Source: Deinococcus frigens DSM 12807 | GTDB lineage: Bacteria > Deinococcota > Deinococci > Deinococcales > Deinococcaceae | Assembly: GCF_000701425.1 (NCBI RefSeq) | Contig: NZ_JNIW01000016.1 | Span: forward strand, 1-64,000 | Direction: 5' to 3' | Length of the DNA stretch: 64,000 nt | Shown: positions 19,058 to 29,923 of the stretch, in pieces | Layout: every line of letters begins with the position of its first letter | How positions within the stretch are numbered: position 1 is the stretch's first letter | The notes under the pieces: generated by a model | The model's database searches: none | What the model saw: the letters and a program-made list of their open reading frames with translations, nothing else | Told to the model about the DNA's origin: nothing | Translations under genes and position numbers: made by a program

Positions 19058-19609
19058 TCATGATCCGCCGCGCTCTGGCTGGACCGCGCGGCTGATGGTG
19101 CCCTGCTCCGGCGTCTGCAACACGCTGATGCGCCCGCCGGATTCCAGCACCGCAAAGGCCACGCCGTCCACGCTGTTGACCCCGGCCTGCCGCAATTGCT
19201 CGTGCAAGATGGCGTCCGAGATGCGGGCGCGGCGCATCGCCTCACGGCGAATCTGCCCGCGCTCCACCAGCACCACCGGCCCATTGTCGAAGAATTCCCG
19301 CGCGCGTTTCGAGCGGGCGCTCACGGCAGACACGCTGGCCTGCACGCCCACCAGCACCAGCAGACTGAGGCTGCTTTCCACAATGCTTTTTCCCAGAATC
19401 GCGCTGGCAACCAGCGACCCGGCGGCCACGTTGGTCAGAAAGTCATACGAGGTAAAGGTGGCAAAGGTCCGTGACCCGAAAGTGCGTGCCAGCACGACGA
19501 TGTACCCGAACAGCAGCGCCGTGCTGAGGATGATCCGCACCACCAGCCGCACGGACCAGCCGTTTTCCGGGGTCAGCAGATCGATGAAGACGTTCCAGAG
19601 AAGTTCCAT
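19058..19609 (-). CDS. DUF421 (YetF-type) membrane protein
   Basis: The 183-residue protein has three membrane segments in the first 90 residues ([21 protein letters not shown], then [16 protein letters not shown], then [17 protein letters not shown]) and the YetF soluble domain with the typical [36 protein letters not shown] and [25 protein letters not shown] motifs. The family occurs near stress genes and its function is unclear. It lies 67 bp upstream of the mscS-DUF2254 pair in the same direction and may belong to that operon. Confidence 0.9.
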   Translation of the reverse strand: MELLWNVFIDLLTPENGWSVRLVVRIILSTALLFGYIVVLARTFGSRTFATFTSYDFLTNVAAGSLVASAILGKSIVESSLSLLVLVGVQASVSAVSARSKRAREFFDNGPVVLVERGQIRREAMRRARISDAILHEQLRQAGVNSVDGVAFAVLESGGRISVLQTPEQGTISRAVQPERGGS

Positions 19610-19705
19610 ACGGCAGTGTGGGGGCTAGGCGCGGCGGGGCCGTGTGCCGGGGGTAGAGGCGGACCTCACGAACGGCCAGGGCGTGGCCCGCGCCCCACAC
19701 GCGGG

Positions 19706-19711
19706 TATGCT
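19706..19711 (+). promoter_or_regulatory. -10 element (TATGCT) for leaderless glnS
   Basis: TATGCT ends 6 bp before ATG 19718, fixing that start over an upstream in-frame extension. A -35 is not evident. Confidence 0.5.
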
Positions 19712-19717
19712 GGCACG

Positions 19718-22131
<2,414 letters not shown>

Positions 22132-22135
<4 letters not shown>

Positions 22136-22256
22136 TACGGATTCCGGTTGTTCTCCTGCTCGCTGTCCTGTCCAGAGCAGCGCCCATGAGAACGCCTGGA
22201 CGCCCGCTCGGATGTCCAGGTGGTTCCGATACCTTGTCAATCGCAATTCGTATGAG
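22132..22256. repeat. 125-bp MITE-like element with terminal inverted repeats
   Basis: The left end CTGATACGGATTCCGGTTG (22132-22150) and the reverse complement of the right end (22238-22256) match at 15 of 19 positions. The left end includes the glnS stop codon. A third copy of the same end motif (15 of 19) lies at 61851-61869 on the minus strand. No coding capacity is seen, which fits a small non-autonomous element. Confidence 0.6.
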
Positions 22257-22817
22257 CGAGCAAGACCCGAGGGGCGGTGGTTGATCGCCCCGGCCCTCAA
22301 GTCTTTCTCGCTCCTGCCAACGGCGCTCCTGCCAGCCGCCGCTTCCCTAAAGCATCTGTCCCAACTACCGCACCAGAAAAAGACAATGAAAGCCTGCATT
22401 TTTCCCAATGCTCGCCCTCGCCTAAAGCTTGAGCCAGGGTAGATTTCTCCGCCCCCGACGCTGCTGCTCGGGGGCCAGCTAAGGATATGGCACGCGAGGG
22501 AGATTTCTTGGGTCCAAGCTCCAACTTCCAGGACTGTACAAACCTACCAAAACCAGGTGTTCACAGGTGGGCGCTGAGGGCGTCACGTCTGTTCAGATCA
22601 ACACGCAGGCGCAATGGGGCCTGCGTGTCGTCCTGGCCGTGATCGCCCACGATTTTACCAAGCCCTAGCGCATTTGTTAAAAGAGTTGTTGACTTTTCAC
22701 CGAACAAAGTGAGTGGATTTTGTTGATCATTTAAGCGAACGGAAGTATCGGGAAGGGAGACTCCCGATGCTTCCATTTGGACAAATGCTCTGAACGGGGT
22801 TGTTCAACCCGAGTGCT
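22257..22817. other. Gene-free interval between glnS and rplT
   Basis: No convincing gene is present on either strand; short open frames lack family resemblance and ribosome sites. The stretch holds an 8-bp hairpin (GCCCCCGA with TCGGGGGC, 22451-22475) and a dispersed repeat at 22673-22793. It is less GC-rich than the flanking genes. Confidence 0.6.
22673..22793. repeat. Dispersed hairpin repeat, copy 1
   Basis: This copy shares an aligned left part (TTAAAAGAGTTGTTGAC and on) and the right part CCCGATGCTTCCATTTGG-ACAAAT with the sequence at 61776-61852. It contains a 13-bp stem with one mismatch (GGAAGTATCGGGA with TCCCGATGCTTCC). It lies just downstream of rplT (minus strand) and could act as its transcript end. 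Confidence 0.55.
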
Positions 22818-23186
22818 TCAGGCGGCTTTGTTCTTCTGCGCGCCCTGCGCGGCGTCCACCAGCGCCTTGAACGACTCGGGTTCACGGGCGGCGATATCGG
22901 CCAGCACCTTGCGGTTCAGGTCGATCCCGGCCAGACGCAGGCCACCGATAAAGGTGGAGTAGTTCATGCCGTGCAGGCGTGCGCCCGCGTTGATGCGCTG
23001 AATCCACAACCGGCGGAAATCGCGCTTCTTGTTGCGGCGGTCCCGGTACTCGTAGGTCGCGGCATTCAGCAGGGTCTGGAAGGCGTTGCGGTACTGGCGG
23101 CTGCGTGAACCCCAGAACCCCTTGGCGCGCTTGAGCACCTTCTTGTGGCGGCGGCGGCGGACGATGCCGGTCTTAACGCGCGGCAT
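22818..23186 (-). CDS. rplT: 50S ribosomal protein L20
   Basis: The 122-residue protein shows the whole L20 sequence: basic N-terminal helix ([20 protein letters not shown]), the [20 protein letters not shown] core, and the C-terminal globular part ([20 protein letters not shown]). It binds 23S rRNA early in assembly and in several bacteria represses its own operon through an mRNA leader. The C-terminus carries a short Ala/Gln/Lys extension. Its start overlaps the rpmI stop by one base (TAATG). Confidence 0.97.
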   Translation of the reverse strand: MPRVKTGIVRRRRHKKVLKRAKGFWGSRSRQYRNAFQTLLNAATYEYRDRRNKKRDFRRLWIQRINAGARLHGMNYSTFIGGLRLAGIDLNRKVLADIAAREPESFKALVDAAQGAQKNKAA

Positions 23187-23392
23187 TACTTGCCTCCCTT
23201 ATAGGGCAGCATCTTCTTCATGCGCGCCCACTCACTGTTAGCCAGCACGAAGCCCTTGCCCTTGCCGCGAATCTCGTTGCCGCTCTTGCCAGTGTTCTGG
23301 TGGCGCTTGCCGCTCTTGAACGCCATCACCTTGCCGGTGCCAGTGATCTTGATCCGGCGCACGGCGCTCTTGAGTGTCTTCATCTTGGGCAT
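23186..23392 (-). CDS. rpmI: 50S ribosomal protein L35
   Basis: The 68-residue protein is a clear L35: [37 protein letters not shown], and the C-terminal [17 protein letters not shown] stands before the ATG on the minus strand. It forms a two-gene operon with rplT. infC, which is often the first gene of this operon in other bacteria, is not adjacent. Confidence 0.96.
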   Translation of the reverse strand: MPKMKTLKSAVRRIKITGTGKVMAFKSGKRHQNTGKSGNEIRGKGKGFVLANSEWARMKKMLPYKGGK

Positions 23393-23518
23393 GGTTGGCC
23401 CTCCTGTTTAGTCCGCTCACATCGGCATTGCCGCGTTTACGTCTGGGGTTCGGGCCGCTCAGGCTTCATTGCTACACCTGCGCCGTTGGTCTGCCCTGCC
23501 CCACTTGACCAAGAGAAG
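23393..23518 (-). other. Leader of the rpmI-rplT transcript
   Basis: Between the predicted -10 (23519-23524) and rpmI lie 126 bp. The minus-strand RNA could pair TTGGTC with GACCAA near its 5' end and form a CGGCA/TGCCG hairpin nearer the ribosome site. A structured leader bound by L20 is known elsewhere; here it is only inferred. Confidence 0.35.
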
Positions 23519-23548
23519 ACTATACGCGAGGCGGGGAGGGTGGGGCAA
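23519..23548 (-). promoter_or_regulatory. Promoter of rpmI-rplT
   Basis: On the minus strand TTGCCC (complement of 23543-23548), an 18-bp spacer and TATAGT (complement of 23519-23524) form a good vegetative promoter. Confidence 0.7.
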
Positions 23549-23804
23549 GAGGCGCGCAACATTGGATGGTTCCCGATGTCTCGCGTTTGCTCTCACGTTC
23601 CACCCCTCCGGCGCTCTGCGCCACCTTTCCTCAGCGAGCAGGCCAGGGGATTGCTGCATTACACGATCTATCGCGCTTCTCGGATCCCCTCAAGCCGACT
23701 GAGGGGTTTTCGTGGGAGCGTTCCATTCACCTCAAACGCTTTTCCAGACAACGAAAACACAAACCTCGGTCATCCTTGGGCCTGATTGCGCGTCACAATG
23801 CCCT
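23525..23804. other. Gene-free interval with a plus-strand terminator
   Basis: Apart from the rpmI -35 element, no gene is seen between the rpmI promoter and the DUF4126 start at 23805. A plus-strand terminator at 23686-23710 has no protein gene in front of it. Confidence 0.5.
23686..23710 (+). terminator. Orphan plus-strand terminator
   Basis: CCCCTCA (23686-23692) and TGAGGGG (23700-23706) form a perfect 7-bp stem with a 7-base loop, followed by TTTT. The nearest plus-strand gene upstream is glnS, 1.5 kb away. Confidence 0.7.
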
Positions 23805-24376
23805 ATGGAACTGCTCTCCGGCCTGCTGTCCTCGCTGGGCCTGTCGGGTGCGGCAGGTCTGAATGCCTACGTGCCGCTGCTGGTGGTGGGGCTGCTGTCG
23901 CGCGCCGGGGTCATGAACCTGAATGAGCCGTTCAGCTTGCTGGGCCATCCCTGGGTGCTGCTGGCGGTGGGCATCATTGGCCTGCTGGATTTCGTGGGCG
24001 ACAAGATTCCGGGCATAGATCGGGCATAGATACTGTGCTGCATCTGGTGGGCGGGATCGTCAACACAGCGGCGGGCGCGGTCCTGTTTGCCGCGCAGGCG
24101 GGGGTGGCCGACATTCCCCCCGCCCTGAGCCTGGCGCTGGGCGTGATCGTGGCGGGCGGGGTGCATGCCACCCGCACGGCGGTTCGCCCCGTCGCCACCG
24201 CCACCACGGGCGGCCTGGGCAATCCGCTGGTCAGCACGCTGGAGGACAGCACCAGCCTGCTGATGTCACTGCTGGCTGTCTTCGTGCCGGTTCTGGCGGT
24301 CATTTTGCTGGCCGCCGTGTTCCTGGTCGGCTACCGCCTATGGACCCGGTTGCGGGGCCGACGCCGGGCGCTGTAG
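23805..24376 (+). pseudogene. DUF4126 membrane protein, frameshifted by an 11-bp duplication
   Basis: The first 75 residues (MELLSGLLSSLGLSGAAGLN, then YVPLLVVGLLSRAG, then FVGDKIPGID) end at a stop at 24029. The rest of the family sequence (TVLHLVGGIVNTAAGAVLFA to RLRGRRRAL) continues in another frame to 24376. The break coincides with a perfect tandem duplication of CGGGCATAGAT (24010-24020 and 24021-24031). Removing one copy gives an unbroken DKIPGIDTVLHLVGG and a protein of about 186 residues with four to five membrane segments, the normal DUF4126 form. Function unknown. Confidence 0.88.
24010..24031. repeat. Perfect 11-bp tandem duplication inside the DUF4126 gene
   Basis: CGGGCATAGAT occurs twice in direct succession; the extra copy shifts the frame by +2 and brings in the TAG seen at 24027-24029. 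Confidence 0.95.
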
Positions 24377-24438
24377 CGGGATCAACTTGAGGGAGAGGTC
24401 AGCGGGGGCCTGTCCTGCTTGCTTATCTATGGGCAGAG

Positions 24439-24893
24439 TTATGACCTACTGCGGCCCGATTTTCCCTCGCGCGTGGCCGTGACCGTGAATCCGGCTCGCT
24501 CGTACACCCGTCTGGCCCGCCTATTGCGCTGGTTGACCACCAAAATCATGCGCCGGGTCTGTGGCAGATGCCGACTCACGAAGTCCGGGACGAGTTGCAT
24601 GGCGCGTGTGCCGAGGCCACGTTCCTGAACGCGCTCATCAGAATCAGGGAAGTGAGGGCCACTGCGTCCGGGTCAGGTTGAAGCAAATATCTATCGCGGT
24701 CCAGTCCAGTGGACCGGGCGAACAGGCCCACCGCCGCGCCGTCTGCCGTGATGACCACGGGCAGAAGTTGAGGGTCGCCGCGCGCACGCTCCAGCCAGGT
24801 GGCGGGCCGGGCGGTGAAAGGTTGCTGCTCCTCCGGCAGCTTCAGCGCGAGCAGGGCGTTGAGGTGATGACCGGCCAGCGGTTCCAGACGCAA
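24439..24893 (-). pseudogene. GNAT acetyltransferase, frameshifted
   Basis: From ATG 24893 the frame reads MRLEPLAGHHLNALLALKLP to VALTSLILMSAF and then loses the family pattern near 24625. One base short of the expected reading, the other frame continues with QERGLGTRAMQLVPDFVSRH, then RRMILVVNQRNRRARRVYER, then AGFTVTATREGK, ending at the TAA of 24439-24441. Together they form a GNAT fold with acetyl-CoA loop (ERGLGTRAM) and the NxxxxxxYERAGF motif. A single-base deletion in GTTCAGGAACG is the simplest cause; a sequencing error would look the same. Confidence 0.82.
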
Positions 24894-25042
24894 CAGGCCC
24901 GGCGGTATGACCGGGCGACGCCGCTCAGCCGTCTGTCAGCACTTTTCGCGCCGACTCTCCAGAATTGCTTAAACGACTAACAGTTTCTAGTCCAATATCT
25001 GCAATATGTTTATCTAAATCTAGCCAAATATCCCTAAACCTT

Positions 25043-25071
25043 TTGACATTTCTCACCATCGCCCCTAAGCT
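25043..25071 (+). promoter_or_regulatory. Promoter of glnK-amtB
   Basis: TTGACA (25043-25048), 17-bp spacer, TAAGCT (25066-25071). The 100 bp upstream are unusually AT-rich for this genome and may hold activator sites. Confidence 0.8.
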
Positions 25072-25124
25072 CTGGCTATGCAGGGATGCGAACGCTGCAA
25101 ATTGCACAGGCAAAAGGAGACGCC

Positions 25125-25496
25125 ATGAAACTGATCACGGCAGTCGTCAGGCCCGAACGGGTTCAGCAGGTCAAGGAAGCGTTGTTTCAGGCGGGGATCA
25201 GCGGTATCACGCTCTCGCGGGTTAGTGGACACGGCGGCGAGCAGGAAATCGTCGAGCAGTACCGGGGCACGCGCGTGATGATCGAGTTCCGCGACAAGGT
25301 AGAAATCCGTATGGCCGTCAGCGAACCCTTCGAGCAGGCCGCCATCGACGCCATCTGCAAGGGCGCGCGCACCGGCGAGGTGGGCGACGGCAAGATTTTC
25401 GTGCAACCGCTGGAACGGGTGGTCCGCATCCGCACTGGCGAGGAAGGCAATTCGGCCCTGACGCCCGTGACCGAAAAGACGCTGGCCCCCGCATGA
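25125..25496 (+). CDS. glnK: PII nitrogen regulatory protein
   Basis: PII proteins sense ATP/ADP and 2-oxoglutarate and plug the ammonium channel when nitrogen is ample. ATG 25125 follows AAAGGAGA at good spacing. The 123 residues fit the family: MKLITAVVRPERVQQVKEAL, the T-loop with Tyr46 in EQYRGTRV, and the B-loop TGEVGDGKIFV. The Tyr at the T-loop tip is kept, but whether a uridylyltransferase acts on it cannot be told. It is followed directly by amtB, the standard glnK-amtB arrangement. Confidence 0.95.
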   Translation: MKLITAVVRPERVQQVKEALFQAGISGITLSRVSGHGGEQEIVEQYRGTRVMIEFRDKVEIRMAVSEPFEQAAIDAICKGARTGEVGDGKIFVQPLERVVRIRTGEEGNSALTPVTEKTLAPA

Positions 25497-25525
25497 CCGG
25501 GACCCTGACAAGGAGCGTGAACGCT

Positions 25526-26842
25526 ATGACACTGAAGGCCACTTTCAAACCGGCCCTGCCCCTGATCGTTGCACTGGGCGGCGCGGCGCTGGCGCAGGAC
25601 GCCACGCCCACGCTGGACACCGGCGACACTGCCTGGATGCTGGCCTCGGCGGCGCTGGTGCTGCTGATGACGCCGGGCCTGGCCCTGTTCTACGGCGGCC
25701 TGACCCGCGCCCAGAGCGTGCTGAACACCATGATGATGAGTGTGGTCTCGATTGGCCTGGTGGGCGTGCTGTGGATGCTGGCCGGGTACAGCATCGCCTT
25801 TTCCGAGGGTGGCAACGGTTTTGTCGGCTCGCTGGCAAACCTCGGCCTGAACGGGCTGGCGGATCAACTGACCGGCACCATTCCCACCTACGTCTTCGCG
25901 GCGTTCCAGGCCATGTTCGCCATCATCGCGCTGGCGCTGATCTCGGGGGCCGTCGTGGAGCGCATGCGCTTCGGGGCCTTCATCCTGTTCGGCGCATTGT
26001 GGACGCTGCTGATTTACTCGCCGCTGGCCCACTGGGTCTGGAGCGCGGACGGCTGGCTGGCCAAGGCGGGCGCGCTGGATTTCGCGGGCGGTACCGTCAT
26101 CCATATCTCGGCGGGGATCAGCGCGCTGGTGGCCGCCTTCGTGCTGGGGCCGCGCATCGGCTTTCCGCGCAACGCCCATGTGCCGCACAACGTGCCGCTG
26201 GTGCTGCTGGGTGCGGGGCTGCTGTGGTTCGGCTGGATGGGCTTCAACGCGGGCAGCGCGCTGTCTGCCGGACAGACCGCCGGACTGGCCTTTATCACCA
26301 CGCTGATCGCTCCCGCCGCCGCCATGCTGACCTGGCTGGGCTTTGAATCGGCGCGGGGTGGCAAGCCCACCGCCGTCGGCGCGGCCACCGGCCTGGTGGT
26401 CGGTCTGGTGGCCATCACCCCCGCCTGCGCCTTCGTCAGCCCCTGGGCCGCCGTCGTGGTGGGCGTGGTGGGCGCGGCAGCCAGCTACGGGGCAGTGCAG
26501 CTCAAGCACCGCATGGGCGCAGACGACACGCTGGACGTATTCGCGTGCCACGGCGTCGCCGGAATCGCGGGCGCGCTGCTGACCGGGGCGCTGGCCTGGA
26601 CCACCGCGCAGGGCAAGCCGGTGGGCGAGCAGGTGCTGGTGCAGCTCCTGAGCGTGGGGGCCTCGCTGGTCTGGGCCGGGGTGGGGTCGTTCATCCTGCT
26701 CAAGCTGGTCAGCGTGGTCACGCCGCTGCGCGTCTCGGCCAATCACGAGGTCAGCGGCATCGATATCAGCTCCCACAGCGAGCAGGGCTACGCCGACAGC
26801 GAGACGGGCCTGGGCGCACCGGTCTTTGTGGGCGGCGATTGA
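25526..26842 (+). CDS. amtB: Ammonium transporter
   Basis: AmtB conducts ammonium across the inner membrane. The start at 25526 is preceded by AAGGAG and gives an N-terminal signal sequence (PALPLIVALGGAALAQD). An in-frame ATG at 25493 overlaps the glnK stop and is the alternative. Eleven membrane segments are visible, with the family sequence GDTAWMLASAALVLLMTPGLALFYGG, the twin His in FAGGTVIHISAG and DVFACHGVAGIAGALLTG, and FGWMGFNAGSAL. At 438 residues it has normal length. A terminator follows. Confidence 0.96.
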   Translation: MTLKATFKPALPLIVALGGAALAQDATPTLDTGDTAWMLASAALVLLMTPGLALFYGGLTRAQSVLNTMMMSVVSIGLVGVLWMLAGYSIAFSEGGNGFVGSLANLGLNGLADQLTGTIPTYVFAAFQAMFAIIALALISGAVVERMRFGAFILFGALWTLLIYSPLAHWVWSADGWLAKAGALDFAGGTVIHISAGISALVAAFVLGPRIGFPRNAHVPHNVPLVLLGAGLLWFGWMGFNAGSALSAGQTAGLAFITTLIAPAAAMLTWLGFESARGGKPTAVGAATGLVVGLVAITPACAFVSPWAAVVVGVVGAAASYGAVQLKHRMGADDTLDVFACHGVAGIAGALLTGALAWTTAQGKPVGEQVLVQLLSVGASLVWAGVGSFILLKLVSVVTPLRVSANHEVSGIDISSHSEQGYADSETGLGAPVFVGGD

Positions 26843-26879
26843 TCCTCACCTCCATCTCTTAACCCTGAACCTCCACGTC

Positions 26880-26918
26880 CAGCCAGCCCCGACCGCATCC
26901 CCGGTGGCTGGCTGTTTT
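26880..26918 (+). terminator. Rho-independent terminator after amtB
   Basis: CAGCCAGCC (26880-26888) pairs perfectly with GGCTGGCTG (26906-26914), followed by TTTT. Confidence 0.85.
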
Positions 26919-27184
26919 CACGCCTTGTGCCGGGGGGAAGGCCGCAGTGGTAGGTCTCCTCTTCCAGAATGGTCAATGTCCACCTCAGGGACGCATGCCC
27001 CCACAGGCATTTGTAAAGGCTGTGTTACGATGTCGGCTGAGTCTGACGCAACTATTACAAACGGGTCGGGCCGCCGCAATTCTCGCAGTTCACCCCAGAG
27101 ACCTCATCCCCCAAAGGATGGGGCTTTTGAAGCGGCTGAAACCCGTGAGGATTGCCGGAATGCAGGAAAAGGAGGAGTGGAGTT
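26919..27184 (+). promoter_or_regulatory. Upstream region of the V/A-ATPase operon
   Basis: No gene is seen. An extended -10 (TGT-TACGAT, near 27022-27030) is the best promoter candidate, giving a leader of about 150 bases. GGAGGAG near 27171-27177 is the ribosome site for the TTG start at 27185. Confidence 0.45.
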
Positions 27185-27502
27185 TTGGACGTCTCAAGTA
27201 AGGTCTTGAACGAACTGGCGCAGCGGGAAGCCGCGCTGGACGCGCAGATCCAAGCGGCGCGCGAGGAAGCCAAACAGGTGGTGGCCGCTGCCGAGGCCCA
27301 GGCCGCCGGGATCATGCGCGACGCCGAAGCGCTGGCCAAGCAGATGTCGGCGGAGCATGAGCAGAAACTGTCGGCGGAAGTCGGCCAGATTCGCGACGCG
27401 GCAGGCGCGGACGCCCGCACCCAGGCGCAGTCCACCCGTGACCGCGCCGAGGGCAAGCTGGGCCACGCCGTCGAAACGATTATGCGGGCGGTCCTGCCGT
27501 GA
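27185..27502 (+). CDS. V/A-type ATPase peripheral-stalk subunit (G/H type)
   Basis: The TTG at 27185 follows GGAGG at good spacing. The 105-residue product is almost all charged helix (LNELAQREAALDAQIQAARE, then EAKQVVAAAEAQAAGIMRDA), matching the G/H subunit that pairs with subunit E in the peripheral stalk. It is the first gene of the nine-gene operon and its stop overlaps the next GTG (GTGA). Confidence 0.88.
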   Translation: MDVSSKVLNELAQREAALDAQIQAAREEAKQVVAAAEAQAAGIMRDAEALAKQMSAEHEQKLSAEVGQIRDAAGADARTQAQSTRDRAEGKLGHAVETIMRAVLP

Positions 27503-29550
27503 TCAACCCGATGCAGCAGGTGGTGGTGGCGGGCCGTCAGAGCGACAGCCGCGCGATCATGCAGGCCCTTCAAACCGCAGGCGTGCTGCACATCGTTCCG
27601 CTGGAAGCGCAGGGCTTTCAGAGCGGCCCCCTGGCGGGCGCGGCAGCCGACCAGCGCCGCGACGCCGAACGCCTGCTGGCCCGTAGCGAAAGCACGCTGG
27701 GCGAGCTGGAAGCCCTGCGGCCCGAGCGCGCCGCCGCCCTGCCCGACGAGGGCCAGTGGTCCGCGCTGGTGGAAGCCGCCGCAAAGCCCGCCTCCGCTCT
27801 CATGGAGCGCGAGACCGAACTGCGAACGGAGCTGGACACCGCGCGCACCTACGGCGACACCATTGCGGCGCTGTCGCGTGCGGCGGGAACACTGGACCGC
27901 AGCTCCCGCATTACGCTGATTCCGCTGACCGTGGAAAAGTCGGAGGAGCTGGCGGCGGCGCAGGAGGCACTCAAGGGTGAACTGGGAGACCGTTTCGCCA
28001 TCGGTGCCGAGCGCATCGGTCAGCAGAGTACGGCTGTGGTGGTGGCCGTGCTGCGTGCCGACCGGGACCGCGCCCGTGCCGCGCTGGGTAAGGCCCGACT
28101 GGGCGAACTGAGGTTGCCGGGCCGCTTCGAGCGGCTGCCGCTGTCCGAAGTCGCCACGGCCTTCAGCGCCATTCTCAAGAACAATCCGCAGGAACTGGAG
28201 CGGGTGCGCGCCGAGAAAAGCACGCTGGCCTCGCAGCACGCGGCCACGCTGTTTCCCATCCGGGACGCACTGGCTGACCGGGTGGGCATCGACGACGCCC
28301 GCGCGCAGACCGCCCGTGGCAAGTACGGCTTCGTGTTGCAGGGCTTTGTGCCCACAGACCGGGTGCCTGCTCTTCAGGGCGCGCTGGAGCCGTACAAGGC
28401 CAGCGCCCTGATGGAACTGCACCCCGTCGATGAACACGGCGACTCCGGGGCGGTTCCGGTGCAGCTCAAGAACGGCGGCTATACCGAGAACTTCGAATTC
28501 ATGCTGAACATCAGCGATCCGCCCAAATACGGCACCTTCGATCCGTCGTGGGTGGTGGCGTGGTTCTTCCCGCTGTTCTTCGGCTTCATCGTCGCGGACA
28601 TCGGCTTCGGCCTGCTGTATCTGGCGGTGGCGCTGTGGGGTCTGGCGCGGGCCGCACGCGGCGTCAGCCTGCCGGTGGGCCTGCTGGGCATCACCCTCGA
28701 TCCGGCCACCCTCAAGCGGGTGGGCGTCGTTCTCCGCACGATGGGCCTGTGGAGCATCCTGTGGGGCGTGTTGACCGGCGAGTTCTTCGGCAACGTGTTC
28801 GAGAAACTGCACGTCTTCTTCTACAATCCCGAACTGATCCGTAACCTGTGGGGCGTGCAGCTCAGCCCCTCCACGCTGAACACGATTGTCGAGGAGGGCC
28901 ACAATAAGGGCCTGTTCCCGATCCTGTTCCCGCGTGTACTGTCGGACTTCTCCAATACCATCATGCTGATCTGCATCGCGGTGGGCGTGATCTTCGTGCT
29001 GTGGTCCTGGGCCTTGAAGGCGCAACTGACCTGGAAGCACAAGCACATGCACCACTTCTGGGAAGCGGTGGGCATGCTGGGCGGTCTGGTCGGTCTGATC
29101 ATGGTGGCCTATGTCAGCCGTGCCGGGCAGGATTTCGGCGCGCTGAGCAACTTCGGCAATCCGCTGGTGCTGGTCATGCTGGCCGGCTTCGTGATCTTCG
29201 TGATCGGACTGATCGTCAGCAAGACCCCGCTGATGCTGATCGAGGTGCTGTCCAACGGCGGCAACATCATCAGCTTTACCCGTCTGTTCGCGGTGGGCGT
29301 CGCTGCCGCCATTCTCGCCAACCTCGCCACCGACGTGGGCTGGAGCCTGGGCAAAGTGCTGCCGATCATCGGGCCGCTGCTGGGGATCATCCTGGGCGTC
29401 ATCGTGCATACCTTCCTGTTCGTCCTGACCATCCTGGGTCACATCATGCAGCCCATTCGACTGGTCTGGGTGGAATATCTGAACCCCACCGGCTTCTATC
29501 AGGAAACCGGCACCCGTTACGCTCCTTTTGCCCCCGTGGCACGGAAATAA
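27499..29550 (+). CDS. V/A-type ATPase subunit I (membrane stator)
   Basis: The 683-residue subunit has a soluble N-terminal half with long helices (residues 1-330, including the QVVVAGRQSDSRAIMQALQT start). The C-terminal half carries about eight membrane helices (WVVAWFFPLFFGFIVADIGFG, then MGLWSILWGVLTGEFFGNVF, then LSNGGNIISFTRLFAVGVAAAILA). The conserved Arg of the proton path lies in ISFTRLFAVG. It links the rotor ring to the peripheral stalks and forms the proton half-channels. Confidence 0.93.
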   Translation: MINPMQQVVVAGRQSDSRAIMQALQTAGVLHIVPLEAQGFQSGPLAGAAADQRRDAERLLARSESTLGELEALRPERAAALPDEGQWSALVEAAAKPASALMERETELRTELDTARTYGDTIAALSRAAGTLDRSSRITLIPLTVEKSEELAAAQEALKGELGDRFAIGAERIGQQSTAVVVAVLRADRDRARAALGKARLGELRLPGRFERLPLSEVATAFSAILKNNPQELERVRAEKSTLASQHAATLFPIRDALADRVGIDDARAQTARGKYGFVLQGFVPTDRVPALQGALEPYKASALMELHPVDEHGDSGAVPVQLKNGGYTENFEFMLNISDPPKYGTFDPSWVVAWFFPLFFGFIVADIGFGLLYLAVALWGLARAARGVSLPVGLLGITLDPATLKRVGVVLRTMGLWSILWGVLTGEFFGNVFEKLHVFFYNPELIRNLWGVQLSPSTLNTIVEEGHNKGLFPILFPRVLSDFSNTIMLICIAVGVIFVLWSWALKAQLTWKHKHMHHFWEAVGMLGGLVGLIMVAYVSRAGQDFGALSNFGNPLVLVMLAGFVIFVIGLIVSKTPLMLIEVLSNGGNIISFTRLFAVGVAAAILANLATDVGWSLGKVLPIIGPLLGIILGVIVHTFLFVLTILGHIMQPIRLVWVEYLNPTGFYQETGTRYAPFAPVARK

Positions 29551-29599
29551 ACCCCTCATCTCAAGTCTGTCGCAAGACCTATTTTCCCGGAGGAAACAC

Positions 29600-29920
29600 A
29601 TGAAGAACACCGCAATCCAGAAAGCCGCTAAATACGCCCCCGCCCTGACTGTTATGACCTTCGCCGGTTCCGCCTTCGCGCAGGAAGTCGCCGCAACGGG
29701 CGCAGACGCCAACGCGGCGGGACTCAAGGCCATCGGCGCGGGCCTGGCCCTGGGCCTGGGAGCCGTCGGCACCGGTCTGGCGCAGGGACCCATCGGCGCT
29801 GCCGCCGCAGGCGTGGTGGCCGAGCGCCCCGAGAAGTTCGGTCAGATGGCGATCTGGTTCTTTATCCCCGAAACGCTCGTCATCTTCGGCTTCGTCGGCT
29901 TCTTCCTGCTGCGCGGGTAA
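29600..29920 (+). CDS. V/A-type ATPase subunit K (proteolipid ring)
   Basis: CGGAGG precedes ATG 29600. The 106-residue proteolipid has an N-terminal signal-type segment (ALTVMTFAGSAFAQE) and then two helices, AAGLKAIGAGLALGLGAVGTGLAQG and MAIWFFIPETLVIFGFVGFFLL. The Glu in IPETLVIF is the proton-carrying residue. This is the small (two-helix) form known from Thermus rather than the four-helix enterococcal form. Confidence 0.93.
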   Translation: MKNTAIQKAAKYAPALTVMTFAGSAFAQEVAATGADANAAGLKAIGAGLALGLGAVGTGLAQGPIGAAAAGVVAERPEKFGQMAIWFFIPETLVIFGFVGFFLLRG

Positions 29921-29923
29921 GCG

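Noticed and set aside
22212..22524. Short frames on both strands between glnS and rplT
   Set aside because: No family resemblance, no ribosome sites, and part of the stretch is a repeat element.
24925..25059. A 44-codon minus-strand frame (MVRNVKRFRDIWLDLDKHIA and on) in the AT-rich region before glnK
   Set aside because: It looks protein-like but overlaps the glnK promoter in antisense and has no ribosome site or family match, so it is more likely chance or a relic.
27055..29793. A 912-codon open frame on the minus strand opposite ATPase subunits H/G, I and K
   Set aside because: It is a His/Gln/Asp-rich mirror of high-GC coding DNA, has no family pattern, and lies wholly antisense to three clear ATPase genes.
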